A stretch of 64,000 nt of DNA from Paenibacillus thalictri. GTDB lineage: Bacteria > Bacillota > Bacilli > Paenibacillales > NBRC-103111. Shown here one piece after another: positions 1-8,835 of this stretch (position 1 is the first letter of the stretch; each line of letters starts with the position of its first letter). Position numbers and translations under genes: made by a program. The stretch spans positions 1 to 64,000 of the forward strand of contig NZ_SIRE01000021.1 of NCBI RefSeq assembly GCF_004307995.1, given 5' to 3'. The notes under the pieces are model-generated. The model made no database searches and was not told where the DNA came from. It worked only from the letters and a program-made list of their open reading frames with translations.

Positions 1-1305
1 CGCGAGCTGGCCGCGCGCCATGCGCAGCTGGCGGCCCGCGAAGCGGAGCTGCGCGAGCGGCAGGGCGCCGGCGCCCTGCCGCTCCGCGCGCTGGAGCAGG
101 AGCGGGCCGCGCTGCGGGCGGGCTGGCGCAGCTGGCGCGAGCGCTGCCGCCTCGGCGGCGAGGTGTCGCCCGAGGCGACGCTGGAGCAGCTGCAGCTGGC
201 CGAGCAAGCGGAGCAGCTCGTGCGGCAGAAGCAAAAAAGCGCCGCCCGGCGTGACGCGTTGGCCGAACAGGCCGCGCAATTCGAGCAAGCCGTCTGCCGG
301 CACTTGGGCAGCGCCGCGGCAAGCGATCCGGTAACGGCGCTGAAGCTGTGGAAGGAACGCGCAGCCGAATACGAGCGGGGCCAAACAGCCAAACGGTATG
401 CCGCCGAACAACGGGAGGAGCTGGCTGCACAGCAGTCGCTGGCCGAGTCACAGCTGGAACGATTGGATCGCCGGCTGCGGCAGCTGTTGGAACAAGGAGA
501 CGCACAAGACGCCGAGCAGTTGCGGGTCAGAGCCCGCCAGCATGCCCAACGTCAGACCTTGGAGCAGGAGCGCAGCCAACTGGCGGCATTGCTTGCCGGC
601 TGGGGTTGTACGGACGAAGGAAGCGCTGTAGGTGAGCTGCTTAAGGGTTATGATAAGCCGGGATTGAGCGCACTCGAGGATGTGAAGCAGCGGGAATGGA
701 ACGAAGCGGAGGAGGATCTTCAGGCATCCAGAACCCAATGCGCAAGATTGGAGCAGGAGGCGGAGCGGCTGGAAGGAGCGGAACGGGGCAGCCGCTTGCA
801 GACGCTGGAAGAGCATAAGGCCGAGCTGAAGCAACTGACCTTGCGGTACGCGGCGTTATCCATGTGCTCCGCGTTGTTTGCCAGCACCAAGCAGCTTTAC
901 GAGAAAGAAAGACAGCCCGCCGTTATCCAGCGGGCCTCCGAATACTTTCGTATGTTGACGTGCGGCACGTTTGTCCGCATTGTCTCGCCGATCGGCGAGA
1001 CAACCTTGCTTGCGCAGCGGTTGAGCGGCGAGATGCTGGAGACGTCGCAGCTCAGCCGCGGTACGGCCGAGCAGCTTTATCTGGCCATGCGCCTCGCTCT
1101 TGCTGACGACTATGCCCGGCATGTCCAGCTGCCGCTTGTCATGGACGATATATTCGTCAACTTCGACATCCAGCGGCTGCAGGGCAGCTTGGCGGCGCTG
1201 CGCGAGATGTCGCAGCGCCAGCAGGTGCTGATGTTCACCTGCCATGAGCATGTGGTCAGCGAAGCCCGCCGGCTTGTGCCGGAACTTCACTTGATCGAGC
1301 TGTGA
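1..1305 (+). CDS. yhaN: YhaN-like AAA ATPase, C-terminal part
   Basis: The frame is open from the first base, so the gene starts outside the window; about 434 residues are visible. The first 250 or so residues are rich in Glu, Gln, Ala and Arg and look like a long coiled coil. The end carries an ABC-type signature (LSRGTAEQLYLAMRLAL) followed by a Walker B segment (LPLVMDDIFVNFD), the arrangement of SMC/Rad50-like ATPases. The wording of these motifs is closest to B. subtilis YhaN, a roughly 960-residue protein that pairs with an SbcD-like nuclease (YhaO). The N-terminal Walker A half is therefore missing here. A DNA-repair role is inferred from the family. SbcC or another coiled-coil ATPase is a less likely alternative. 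Confidence 0.8.
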   Translation, partial: RELAARHAQLAAREAELRERQGAGALPLRALEQERAALRAGWRSWRERCRLGGEVSPEATLEQLQLAEQAEQLVRQKQKSAARRDALAEQAAQFEQAVCRHLGSAAASDPVTALKLWKERAAEYERGQTAKRYAAEQREELAAQQSLAESQLERLDRRLRQLLEQGDAQDAEQLRVRARQHAQRQTLEQERSQLAALLAGWGCTDEGSAVGELLKGYDKPGLSALEDVKQREWNEAEEDLQASRTQCARLEQEAERLEGAERGSRLQTLEEHKAELKQLTLRYAALSMCSALFASTKQLYEKERQPAVIQRASEYFRMLTCGTFVRIVSPIGETTLLAQRLSGEMLETSQLSRGTAEQLYLAMRLALADDYARHVQLPLVMDDIFVNFDIQRLQGSLAALREMSQRQQVLMFTCHEHVVSEARRLVPELHLIEL

Positions 1306-1545
1306 AGCACGGCGGCTCCGCGCACGAGCCTGTCCGACGTAATGATTTAAGTGATTTATTCATCTTTGTGTAAGAAGGGTAAGGGAATGGTATGGAAAGT
1401 TTACGTCCGCCTTGAAAACTGCGTTTTTACCGTAAGGTAAATTGTATAGAACACGGTTTTCACGAGCGGTGGAATGCCATCCGTTTCCCGCAATAACCAC
1501 ACTGATGAATACATATCCGCGGATTTGCTTTCGCCGGTCAGCTTC

Positions 1546-2571
1546 CTAGCTGACAAGCCGCATCGCAACCATGCCCAGCAGGGCGCAGAGGATGCCGCCG
1601 ATTTCCAGCCGGCTGAACTTTTCCTTGAGGATGATCCGGGCGTACAAAAGCACAAATAACACACTCATGGCCATAACCGCCGAGACAAGTCCGGTTACGC
1701 CGACACGGAAGGCAGGGAGAGCGAACATCATGCCGAATATGTTGGTTAATCCGACGAACATCCCCCACAGCAGCGTCCGCGAAAAAGACCATGGCGCCGG
1801 CCGGCGATCCGCCGTCGCCGTTGTGCGTTCCGCGACAACGGGAGTCGGTTCGGCATTGTCCGCTGCATCGCGGCTTGCCGCTTTCGTACGGCCGTCGCCG
1901 CTTTCGGCCGCTGCGGCCAATTCTTTGGCTGCGGCCGCAGCGGATGCTAACGCCGCGTTGGCGCTTGTATCTTGTCCGCGCCTCATCCATGTTCCTCTCA
2001 GCCATGCGAGAAAAAACAAGACGGATCCGGTCGCGTACATGACCGTTAAAGCCGGCATGGTCTGAGCTCCGTGCAAGGTGGCCATCTTGGTGGTCGCATC
2101 CGTCATCCCGAACAGCACCATAGTCAGAACGCCCCATCCGGCCCCTTGCAGATTGCTTAGCGAAATATCGTTGGAATAACGAATCATCAGAATCCCGATG
2201 ATGATAATGCCAAAGGAGAGGCTCTGCAGTCCGCTGAGCTTCTCCCCTAATACGGCGTAGGCTGCTCCTGCCGCCACAACCGGCGACAATGAAGCCAATA
2301 TGGCGATCAGCGACGCTTTGCCGACGGCGTAACCGCGGTACATCGCGGCGTTTGCGCCAAATGAAAAAAGTCCCATGAATACGCCGATCCATGCCCCGGC
2401 CGTCCAGGCTTGCCCGGCTACAACATTGCTTGCTACCGCAATAACGACACCGGACAAGTACACCCCAAACAACATCAGGTTTCGGTCCAGCCGTCTTTGC
2501 GACGTCCATTGATAAAGAATGCCCCTCATTCCGAAGCAAGCCGCAGAGGCGAGGGCGTAAAGTAACCACAT
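1546..2571 (-). CDS. EamA/DMT-family transporter
   Basis: A 341-residue membrane protein of the drug/metabolite transporter superfamily. It has the usual pattern of about ten hydrophobic segments in two repeats, beginning with a helix right at the N terminus and ending in a helix and a short tail. Substrate unknown. Between the two halves sits a long Ala-, Thr- and Asp-rich hydrophilic insert (roughly residues 195-255), which is unusual because EamA linkers are normally short; it looks like low-complexity expansion. An AAAAGGGG Shine-Dalgarno lies upstream of the ATG. A second long frame on the same strand (1538-2569) is a shadow. It faces the YhaN-like gene across 240 bp in which I see no feature. 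Confidence 0.85.
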   Translation of the reverse strand: MWLLYALASAACFGMRGILYQWTSQRRLDRNLMLFGVYLSGVVIAVASNVVAGQAWTAGAWIGVFMGLFSFGANAAMYRGYAVGKASLIAILASLSPVVAAGAAYAVLGEKLSGLQSLSFGIIIIGILMIRYSNDISLSNLQGAGWGVLTMVLFGMTDATTKMATLHGAQTMPALTVMYATGSVLFFLAWLRGTWMRRGQDTSANAALASAAAAAKELAAAAESGDGRTKAASRDAADNAEPTPVVAERTTATADRRPAPWSFSRTLLWGMFVGLTNIFGMMFALPAFRVGVTGLVSAVMAMSVLFVLLYARIILKEKFSRLEIGGILCALLGMVAMRLVS

Positions 2572-2636
2572 GCTGTTTGTCCCCTTTTGCGCTATTCGTG
2601 AAAGCCGCTGATATGCAGTTTATTATAGTGCAGCCG

Positions 2637-3425
2637 TCATTCTTCGTAAATCATTTTTACCGTCATGCCGCCGTCCACCACCAGGTTTTGCCCGGTAATA
2701 AACGAAGCCTGATCTCCGGCGAGAAAAAGGCAAGCGGCGGCGATATCCAGCGGATGTCCGACCCGGCCAGCCGGATGCTGCAGTTTGTCGCGTTCGCTAT
2801 GCACCGGGATGCTTGCGTTCGCCGACTTCTGCCAATCCCTTGTTTCAATCCAGCCGGGGCTTATGGCGTTGACCCGGATGCCGTATCCGCCTAAGCTGAC
2901 CGCCATGGCATGCGTCAGCGCCAGAATGCCTCCTTTGGAAGCGGAATACGCCTCCGTATCCGCCTCGGACATCAGCGCCCGGGTAGAAGATATATTGATG
3001 ATACAGCCCTTGCCTTGGCGGCGCATGATACGGGCCGCATGCTGCGAGCTTAAGAAAGTTCCGCGCAAATTGACGCCGATCACACGGTCGAACGCTTCTG
3101 CAGCAAGCTCCAGCACCGGACCGTTGCTGCTGATCCCGGCATTGTTGATGAGCGCGTCAATCCGTCCCATTTCCTGTGCCGTCACTTTGACCCAGCGCCC
3201 CACATCCTGCTCGTTTGAGACATCGGTACATACAAACAACGACTGCCCGCCTTCTTTGCCGATCCGTTTGACTACTTCAAGTCCCGCATCCTTATCCGTA
3301 TCGGCAATCGATACCTGGTAGCCCTCTTGGGCAAAGCGAAGCGCGAGCGCTCTCCCGATACCTTGCGCTCCGCCTGTAATCAATACCGTGTTTCCGCGGG
3401 CTTGTTCATGTTCTGCCGTGCCCAT
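2637..3425 (-). CDS. SDR-family oxidoreductase
   Basis: A 262-residue classical short-chain dehydrogenase/reductase. The NAD(P)-binding TGGAQGIG motif lies at residues 17-24, NNAG near 94-97, the catalytic Ser near 146-147 and YSASK with Tyr160 and Lys164. The C-terminal ITGQNLVVDGG is typical of the glucose/3-oxoacyl-ACP reductase-like group. An upstream in-frame ATG at 3452 exists, but a perfect GGAGGTG (3431-3437) lies between the two and sits five bases before the ATG at 3425, so 3425 is taken as the start. Substrate cannot be read from the sequence. It lies 65 bp upstream of the EamA gene on the same strand and may be cotranscribed with it. Confidence 0.88.
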   Translation of the reverse strand: MGTAEHEQARGNTVLITGGAQGIGRALALRFAQEGYQVSIADTDKDAGLEVVKRIGKEGGQSLFVCTDVSNEQDVGRWVKVTAQEMGRIDALINNAGISSNGPVLELAAEAFDRVIGVNLRGTFLSSQHAARIMRRQGKGCIINISSTRALMSEADTEAYSASKGGILALTHAMAVSLGGYGIRVNAISPGWIETRDWQKSANASIPVHSERDKLQHPAGRVGHPLDIAAACLFLAGDQASFITGQNLVVDGGMTVKMIYEE

Positions 3426-3593
3426 ACCGTCACCTCCATGTTCTCTTTTCATATTTTCCCATTATACAAGAAACGACTCCTTTACGGGAGTCCGAACGGC
3501 GGTTGTTGACATCTTGCCATTGCATTTTACAAAACATTTAGTCTAATCTTTAGTATAATCAGATAGAGTAAGAATGGAGAGGAGACTTACAAG

Positions 3594-3866
3594 GTGAATT
3601 CCGAACATAAACCGGGCAGGGAAATTACATACCAGGTTGGCTGGAAGAAAGGAAAGATTCGACTGGATCAAGCTGACCGTCCAGCAGCTGTGGAGGAGAC
3701 GCCGGTGTCCGAACCCGAGCCGGCCGGCAGCAGGCTGCTTGAACGTTATATTTGGAGACCTCTTCCAACTGTAACGGGACGTACGCTTACCGTCATCGTC
3801 TGCGTATTGCCTGCGGTCAGCTTTATCGTGACGCTTCTGCTCGTGTCCGCATTAACACGGGGATGA
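3594..3866 (+). CDS. small single-pass membrane protein, unknown
   Basis: A 90-residue protein started by GTG with a GGAGAGGAG ribosome binding site upstream. The first 55 residues are hydrophilic and charged; residues about 63-86 form one hydrophobic segment ending in a short SALTRG tail, so it is probably anchored by its C terminus. I do not recognise the family. A TATAAT box lies at 3554-3559, and a TTGACA at 3506-3511 could belong to an alternative promoter. The next small membrane-protein gene begins 30 bp downstream with its own strong ribosome binding site, suggesting a two-gene operon. Confidence 0.65.
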   Translation: MNSEHKPGREITYQVGWKKGKIRLDQADRPAAVEETPVSEPEPAGSRLLERYIWRPLPTVTGRTLTVIVCVLPAVSFIVTLLLVSALTRG

Positions 3867-3896
3867 TGCATTTGAACCAAAAGGAGGACTTTCGAC

Positions 3897-4295
3897 TTGA
3901 ATACGATACTTGCTATTTTTGCCGGAATCATCGGTTTGTTTGTTACCGGCGCCGCTGTATTTACAGCATGGGTTTATGTGCAGCGGCGTAAGGAAGGCGG
4001 TACGCAACCGAAGCTGCCCGATCTGACCAAATGGTCGGTATTTGATGCGGCGCTGCTTATCTTGTTTGCGCTTGGTTTTGTTTTTTTACTTACCGATGTT
4101 GTTGCCGTTATCCGCGATCAGGCGAGCTACCCCATGTATCATTATGGCTATTTGCTTTGCGGGTTCATTTTTACATGCATGGGTATGCTTTTTATGGTGG
4201 TGCGGCTTGCGATGCTACTGTCATTCATGCGGGCGGACAGGGTGCCTGCGCCAAATGAGCATAGTCATCCAAGCCAAGCTGACAGCGCCGAATAA
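3897..4295 (+). CDS. three-helix membrane protein, unknown
   Basis: A 132-residue protein with hydrophobic segments near residues 3-27, 50-70 and 85-110, followed by a hydrophilic His/Pro/Ser tail. The start is TTG, supported by AGGAGGA directly upstream. I do not recognise the family. Its last 75 bases overlap tail-to-tail with the end of the convergent YkvI-like gene, so the C terminus of each protein is encoded opposite the other. It probably forms an operon with the preceding 90-residue protein. Function unknown. Confidence 0.65.
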   Translation: MNTILAIFAGIIGLFVTGAAVFTAWVYVQRRKEGGTQPKLPDLTKWSVFDAALLILFALGFVFLLTDVVAVIRDQASYPMYHYGYLLCGFIFTCMGMLFMVVRLAMLLSFMRADRVPAPNEHSHPSQADSAE

Positions 4296-5267
4296 AGGAT
4301 ACAAAGATGACAGCAGCGTTTTGAACCCGAATTGGCTGACGATATAACTTAAGACAAGGATAGCGATAATTACGAACTGCTGCGGAATGGAGAAGCGCTG
4401 CTTTAATTGGAGTGTGAGACCGTAGGCGTCGGCGACATAGGTCGTGAAAATTTCGCCGTAAATGATCAGAATAAACATCGCCTGCAACCCCGGTCCAAGC
4501 CGTTTGATCACGTTGCCCATAGGGATGTCAAACTGGGAGATGTCGGGCATTTGCGCCGCCAGGGCGTAATGCCCGGCAAGCAGCATCAGCCCGATGCCGG
4601 CTCCGCCCCAAATGCCGCCCCAGAGCAGCACGGAACGGTCTTTCGTCTGAGCGCCAAGCGGGACAAGTACCGCTTGGGCCATCGCGAGATTAAACGCGCA
4701 GTATAGAAACGGAGCCGACCATACGGCCCGAACGGGGGAATCGCTGCCCATATGGAGCCAGTTTTCGGCTCCGGGTTTGTCCCATGTGAACCATACTAAA
4801 GCGCAGCTGAAAAAAATCATCATCGGAACAACGATGGTGTTAACCATCATTAACGCGCTCATGCCTTTGCTCAGCACGAAATAAGCAAGCACTAAGGTGA
4901 TCGCAAGACCGAGCTGATAAGAGCTGCCGAGCTGCTCGGCAAAAATCGAACCGGCGCCGGCCAGCATGACCGTTGTTACGCCAAATAAGATCACAAGTGT
5001 AAACAAGCTGATCCAATTGCCGAACTTCGGCCCGAATAAAAACACATTCATATCCTCGTATGAAGTCGCGCCGACCCGATGGGCCAGCAGCATCATTTTG
5101 ATGCCCAGCCAAACGAACATAACGCTGGCGAGTCCAATCGTGAGTGTTGCCATCCAGCCGTAGCGGGTGAAAAATTGCAGGATTTCCTGCCCGCTGGCAA
5201 AGCCCGCTCCCACAACCGTTCCGGCATATGTAAAGCTGATTTGAACAATGCTGATTATTTTTTTCAT
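4221..5267 (-). CDS. YkvI-like integral membrane transporter
   Basis: A 348-residue polytopic protein with about ten hydrophobic helices. The N terminus MKKIISIVQISFTYAGTVVG followed by GAGFASGQE matches the YkvI family of B. subtilis, whose fold is related to amino-acid/sodium symporters; the GAGFASGQE stretch is the family's most conserved part. Substrate unknown. The frame extends upstream to 5333, but the 22 extra residues are polar and unlike the family, so the ATG at 5267 is preferred. Its 3' end overlaps the convergent 132-residue membrane protein by 75 bases. Confidence 0.82.
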   Translation of the reverse strand: MKKIISIVQISFTYAGTVVGAGFASGQEILQFFTRYGWMATLTIGLASVMFVWLGIKMMLLAHRVGATSYEDMNVFLFGPKFGNWISLFTLVILFGVTTVMLAGAGSIFAEQLGSSYQLGLAITLVLAYFVLSKGMSALMMVNTIVVPMMIFFSCALVWFTWDKPGAENWLHMGSDSPVRAVWSAPFLYCAFNLAMAQAVLVPLGAQTKDRSVLLWGGIWGGAGIGLMLLAGHYALAAQMPDISQFDIPMGNVIKRLGPGLQAMFILIIYGEIFTTYVADAYGLTLQLKQRFSIPQQFVIIAILVLSYIVSQFGFKTLLSSLYPLFGAVSLAWMTMLIWRRHPVRPHE

Positions 5268-5438
5268 CAAGCCTCGACTCCGCCTTTCGCACACCTGCAT
5301 TAGTACAAGGTATGTAGGGGGAAAGCGGGACATGACTTAAGATTTCTAACTTAAGACAAGCGTTCGCCAAAAACAACTTTTTCTGCTAAAATTAACTTTG
5401 GATTTAAATAGATACCTTTCATACCGGAGCGTGCAGGC

Positions 5439-6044
5439 GTGCAGGAACAAATCGTGGACATGGTAACGCAATATGGATATATCGCTCTATTCGGACTGCT
5501 CGCACTCGGCATTGTAGGGTTGCCTGTGCCTGACGAAATATTGATGACTACAGTAGGTTCTTTAACCTCACTGGGCATGCTTTCGTTCTGCACATCGCTG
5601 ATCGTTTGTTATCTCGGAGCGATGACCGGCATGATGGTCAGTTACACGCTTGGGAAAAAGGTCGGCAAGCCGGTTTTGTACCGGTACGGCAAGTGGATCA
5701 AACTTACGCCGCAGCGGCTTGAGAAGGCGGAGGGATGGTTTAAGAAGTACGGATTGTGGGCGGTCGCGTTTGGTTATTACGTTCCGGGGGTTCGTCATTT
5801 TACGTGTTATTTGGCAGGCGTCAGCGGTGTCGGATTGTGGAGATATTTGCTGTACGCGGGGAGCGGGGCACTGGTCTGGGTGCTGACCTTCCTCACCTTG
5901 GGACATTTTATCGGACAGAATGCTCCGGCTCTGATGGGTTTGGTTCATAAGTATATGGGGGTAAGTGTAACGGTCATTATTGTGCTCGTTGCGGTCGCGG
6001 CGTTGATTTATATGAGGCACCGTAAAAAACAATCGCTCCGCTGA
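5439..6044 (+). CDS. DedA-family membrane protein
   Basis: A 201-residue inner-membrane protein of the DedA (SNARE-associated/VTT) family. Visible family features are GLPVPDE near residues 27-33, a charged stretch (LTPQRLEKAEGWFKKYG, about 89-105) and the segment around YVPGVRH, followed by further helices. Members are linked to lipid flipping, membrane homeostasis and resistance to cationic agents; the actual role here is inferred. The start is GTG (5439), preceded only by a weak CCGGAG. A strong bidirectional terminator follows directly. Confidence 0.88.
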   Translation: MQEQIVDMVTQYGYIALFGLLALGIVGLPVPDEILMTTVGSLTSLGMLSFCTSLIVCYLGAMTGMMVSYTLGKKVGKPVLYRYGKWIKLTPQRLEKAEGWFKKYGLWAVAFGYYVPGVRHFTCYLAGVSGVGLWRYLLYAGSGALVWVLTFLTLGHFIGQNAPALMGLVHKYMGVSVTVIIVLVAVAALIYMRHRKKQSLR

Positions 6045-6050
6045 TCGCTC

Positions 6051-6082
6051 AAAAGGCTCTTCCGGTAACGGAAGAGCCTTTT
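6051..6082. terminator. bidirectional intrinsic terminator
   Basis: A perfect 14-bp inverted repeat, AAAAGGCTCTTCCG and its complement, separated by GTAA, with A and T runs at the two ends. It lies between the convergent dedA-like gene and the lipoprotein gene at 6093 and can serve both. Confidence 0.92.
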
Positions 6083-6092
6083 GCATGTGCGC

Positions 6093-6827
6093 TTATTTAT
6101 CGTAGAACAACTTGATTGAGTTGATAGTTTTTGTTTTCGGATCGACATCCAACTTCAATACTGTGCCTTCCGACTTATAGGTCAGCACGTAACTGGTGTT
6201 GGTGTCGGGTTTCCCGAGTGCCTTGTATGCATCGTCGGTCGTTTGGCCTAACTTCAACCCGTTCAAACCCGGATTGATTTCGCTGCTTCGGACATCGACA
6301 AACATCAACTGCTCCGCTTTATTAAAGCCGACCATAAAATCGGTATAATCATATACCGTCATCGGATCGATCTCATCATCCATCAAAAATTGCTCGCGTG
6401 GGTTGCCGAACTTTTTCACCACATCGCTTGCCGATGTTTTGAGCGTAAGTCCCATCAAGATGGGCTTGGCCACGGTGTAGGTTTCCTGCACATCGACTTT
6501 CGGTTTGCCGGAAGTGGCTGGTTTAGCCGGTTCCGGCGGTTTGTCGGCCGGAATGTCCGCGCCGCCGCTGGAGCTGGAAAGCGTGACTTTATCGGCTGCT
6601 GCATTCGCTGCTGCCGGCTTGTCGGCAGATGGCGGGGCAACGTCGAGCGGTGTCACTGTTTGCGTATGAGCGGGCGCATCTGCGGTCAAAGCGGGCAGGT
6701 CTTTCACCTGGATAATCGGCTTCTCCGCTACAGGCTGTTCCTCAGGGGATTGTTTGCAGCCTGACATGAGCATCATAACTAGGAAAGGAATGGCTGCGCC
6801 TGTTATCAGTTGCCTTGCTCTGTTCAT
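6093..6827 (-). CDS. lipoprotein with two BamE/SmpA-like repeats (DUF4309-like)
   Basis: A 244-residue secreted lipoprotein. A basic N terminus and hydrophobic stretch end in the lipobox LMSGC. A Pro/Ala-rich low-complexity linker follows (to about residue 115), then a C-terminal domain with two copies of an LGxT/L..DVxKxxGxP-like pattern, as in YjgB/DUF4309 and SmpA/BamE-type folds. Function unknown. The start is chosen as the third in-frame ATG at 6827, because GAAAGGA lies eight bases before it and too close to the first ATG (6836). Confidence 0.8.
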   Translation of the reverse strand: MNRARQLITGAAIPFLVMMLMSGCKQSPEEQPVAEKPIIQVKDLPALTADAPAHTQTVTPLDVAPPSADKPAAANAAADKVTLSSSSGGADIPADKPPEPAKPATSGKPKVDVQETYTVAKPILMGLTLKTSASDVVKKFGNPREQFLMDDEIDPMTVYDYTDFMVGFNKAEQLMFVDVRSSEINPGLNGLKLGQTTDDAYKALGKPDTNTSYVLTYKSEGTVLKLDVDPKTKTINSIKLFYDK

Positions 6828-7191
6828 ACGCATCATCCTTTCGGCTAAGGGGGTACTTGCAACATTTCTTATCTTACTCGTTTGCCGTCACTTTCACAAA
6901 GACCGCTTGGCTGACATATTCAGCATATTCTCTAGAAATTGGCAGCATTTGATTTTCTGAAAACAGTTTTCACGGCCAAGGACCGTTTTTCTAATCATTA
7001 CACCATTATAGACGGAAAAACAGGCTAAAAGTTGCACCTTTTTAGAAAAAAATTCAAAAATTTGCTGCTTATGTCCGTATGATACTTTTCGGAATAATCG
7101 TAAATTGTATGAATTTACAGGATAGTACTTGAAACTCAGTTTTCTGTTATGTTAAGTTATCTGAAAGAATGATGTCATACGGAGGTTGTTT

Positions 7192-7761
7192 ATGGATTTA
7201 CTGAAAAATAAAATATTGGAAGTTGGCGTTGTCATATCAAAGGATGTCATTAAGCTTGACTCCATCTTAAATCATCAAGTCGATCCCCAGCTGACACTGG
7301 AAATGGGCAAGGTGTTTGCCACCAGGTTCCGTGAAGCAGCCGTCGATAAAGTCATGACAATCGAATCATCGGGTATTCCGATTGCGTTTGCCACCGCTTT
7401 GGAGCTGGGCGTGCCGCTTGTCTTCGCGCGCCGCAAAAAAACGCTGACAACCGATGACGACGCCTGGAGCGAACGGGTGCCGTCGTTCACCAAAGGGATT
7501 GTTACCGATATAATGGTATCCAAGGCGTACTTGCGGGAAGGCGAACGGGTGCTGATCATCGATGATTTTATTGCCAACGGGGATGCCGCTAGAGGCTTAA
7601 TCCGGGTCATTCGCCGGGCCGGCGCGGAAATTGCCGCAGTGGGCATCGCTGTGGAAAAAACGTTCCAATCCGGAGGACGTTCCATTCGCGAAGAAGGCAT
7701 CCATGTGGAATCTCTTGTCAAAATCGCTTCCATGGAGAACGGCAACATTATTTTCGAATAG
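7192..7761 (+). CDS. xpt: xanthine phosphoribosyltransferase
   Basis: A 189-residue type I phosphoribosyltransferase that converts xanthine and PRPP to XMP for purine salvage in the cytoplasm. It has the family's N terminus (MDLLKNKILEVGVV) and the PRPP-binding loop VLIIDDFIANGDAARGL near residues 121-137. Length matches B. subtilis Xpt (about 194). The ATG at 7192 has GGAGG six bases upstream; the in-frame TTG at 7186 would lie inside that site's spacer. No pbuX permease gene follows, unlike B. subtilis, and I see no guanine-riboswitch core in the roughly 350-bp AT-rich upstream region. Confidence 0.93.
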   Translation: MDLLKNKILEVGVVISKDVIKLDSILNHQVDPQLTLEMGKVFATRFREAAVDKVMTIESSGIPIAFATALELGVPLVFARRKKTLTTDDDAWSERVPSFTKGIVTDIMVSKAYLREGERVLIIDDFIANGDAARGLIRVIRRAGAEIAAVGIAVEKTFQSGGRSIREEGIHVESLVKIASMENGNIIFE

Positions 7762-7861
7762 GCATGAATTATTTTCAAAGCGTTGCCGCCTTCCCTAGTT
7801 ATTGATTTTCCTTTATAATGTACGTATAAAATGTACGCAACGTAAAAGAGGAGGCAGTACC

Positions 7862-8182
7862 ATGGGCGAGGCTATCATTCCGAACGATTTTTTAATGACA
7901 AAGCTGTCCGAGGCGAAGGTTCATTTCGAGCGTGCCCTGGATTGCAAGCATACCGAATTTGATGACTTGTATCCTTATATGATCGAGCATCCTCAATTTT
8001 TCTGGTACAAAAGGTATGTGGCTTGGTCCGAACTGCTCACTATCGTGAAGCTCTGCACGGAGCTGAAAGTAGAATGGGAGCAGCAGTTCTCCGCTCAGCA
8101 GGTCGATTATATCAAGAAGCGGGTCATGTCCAGCAAGGTGCTTGATTACTGGTTTGAGACAAACGATACCAAAGTTGTGTAA
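7862..8182 (+). CDS. conserved-looking small cytoplasmic protein, unknown
   Basis: A 106-residue soluble protein, mostly helical in appearance, with many aromatic residues (HPQFFWYKRYVAWSELL around residues 46-62). I do not recognise the family. The ATG at 7862 follows an AGAGGAGG ribosome binding site. A TATAAT (7814-7819) and a direct repeat of ATGTACG just after it mark the likely promoter region. An intrinsic terminator follows 15 bases after the stop, so it is probably monocistronic. Confidence 0.72.
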   Translation: MGEAIIPNDFLMTKLSEAKVHFERALDCKHTEFDDLYPYMIEHPQFFWYKRYVAWSELLTIVKLCTELKVEWEQQFSAQQVDYIKKRVMSSKVLDYWFETNDTKVV

Positions 8183-8197
8183 TGCCTTGAATACATG

Positions 8198-8234
8198 AAA
8201 GACCCGCGCTGAAGACTAAAGCGAGGGTCTTTTT
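8198..8234 (+). terminator. intrinsic terminator
   Basis: AAAGACCCGCGCT, a 10-base loop, AGCGAGGGTCTTTTT. It is a long GC-rich stem with a T run, placed right after the 106-residue gene. Confidence 0.88.
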
Positions 8235-8343
8235 ATTAAGAGTAAAGAAAATTTCTGGATGAAGCTGTTCCTGCAACCGTCAAAGAGCTGGCGGGACTTG
8301 CGGGCAGCTTAAGCAGTCGCCGATAAGAGGAGGTTACAAGCGA

Positions 8344-8565
8344 ATGATTTCCGATGAACAACTGGATCGGTACCGATTGGATGGAATTCTGCTGCGCGTA
8401 GTGCGGGATGCCAGCCCGGAAAACGACTTGCGTGGTTACGTCGTGGCATGGGACGAGGAATCGGTTGTGATCCGCAAGCGAAACCGCAATATGGTCAAGC
8501 TAAAGAGGAGCTACCGGTATCAGCCCTACGAGCAGGAAAGAAGTACCGACGGGCTCGGTATTTAA
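8344..8565 (+). CDS. small basic protein, unknown
   Basis: A 73-residue protein with an acidic first half and a basic RKRNRN...KLKRSYRY stretch near residues 44-60, suggestive of a small beta-barrel with a nucleic-acid or anionic ligand, though this is only a guess. The ribosome binding site AGAGGAGG lies 9-10 bases before the ATG. The next small gene starts 41 bp after the stop with its own site, so the two may form an operon. No family recognised. Confidence 0.6.
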   Translation: MISDEQLDRYRLDGILLRVVRDASPENDLRGYVVAWDEESVVIRKRNRNMVKLKRSYRYQPYEQERSTDGLGI

Positions 8566-8606
8566 TGTCATACGCCAGGGCAATCTACTTGTATGGAGGC
8601 GACGGC

Positions 8607-8819
8607 ATGGAATATATTCCTTTAGATCAACACCATGTGTTAAAAGTGGTTGCCGGCACACAGGAGGATGTATGGCAAGGTGAGGTCATATTGCTGGCGA
8701 GCGGGCAGCGTGAAGGCACCATGCTGGGAACAAAGCTTTTTCAAGTGCCGGAGCAAACCAACCGCGAACTTCTGTGCGGCATGGCTCAGCAGGCTTTGCA
8801 AGCTTACCGGGAGGGGTAG
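8607..8819 (+). CDS. small protein, unknown
   Basis: A 70-residue soluble protein beginning MEYIPLDQHHVLKVVAG. The frame is open well upstream, but GGAGG at 8595-8599 lies seven bases before the ATG at 8607, making this the likely start. An ATG at 8565 overlapping the previous stop codon is an alternative that would add 14 residues. Function unknown. Its stop is 16 bp from the end of the convergent membrane-protein gene. Confidence 0.58.
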   Translation: MEYIPLDQHHVLKVVAGTQEDVWQGEVILLASGQREGTMLGTKLFQVPEQTNRELLCGMAQQALQAYREG

Positions 8820-8835
8820 TCAACCGGTACCCGGG

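Noticed and set aside
1306..1545. Possible small gene between the YhaN-like and EamA genes
   Set aside because: The short frames there have no ribosome binding site, and parts are antisense to the EamA gene.
1538..2569. A 343-residue frame on the same strand as, and fully inside, the EamA gene
   Set aside because: It lacks membrane helices or any recognisable motif and is rich in Arg and Gly, as expected of an out-of-frame reading of a GC-rich gene.
6840..7185. Possible purine riboswitch before xpt
   Set aside because: The conserved loop and core bases of the guanine riboswitch are not present; only AT-rich sequence and a weak hairpin around 6973-6990 are visible.
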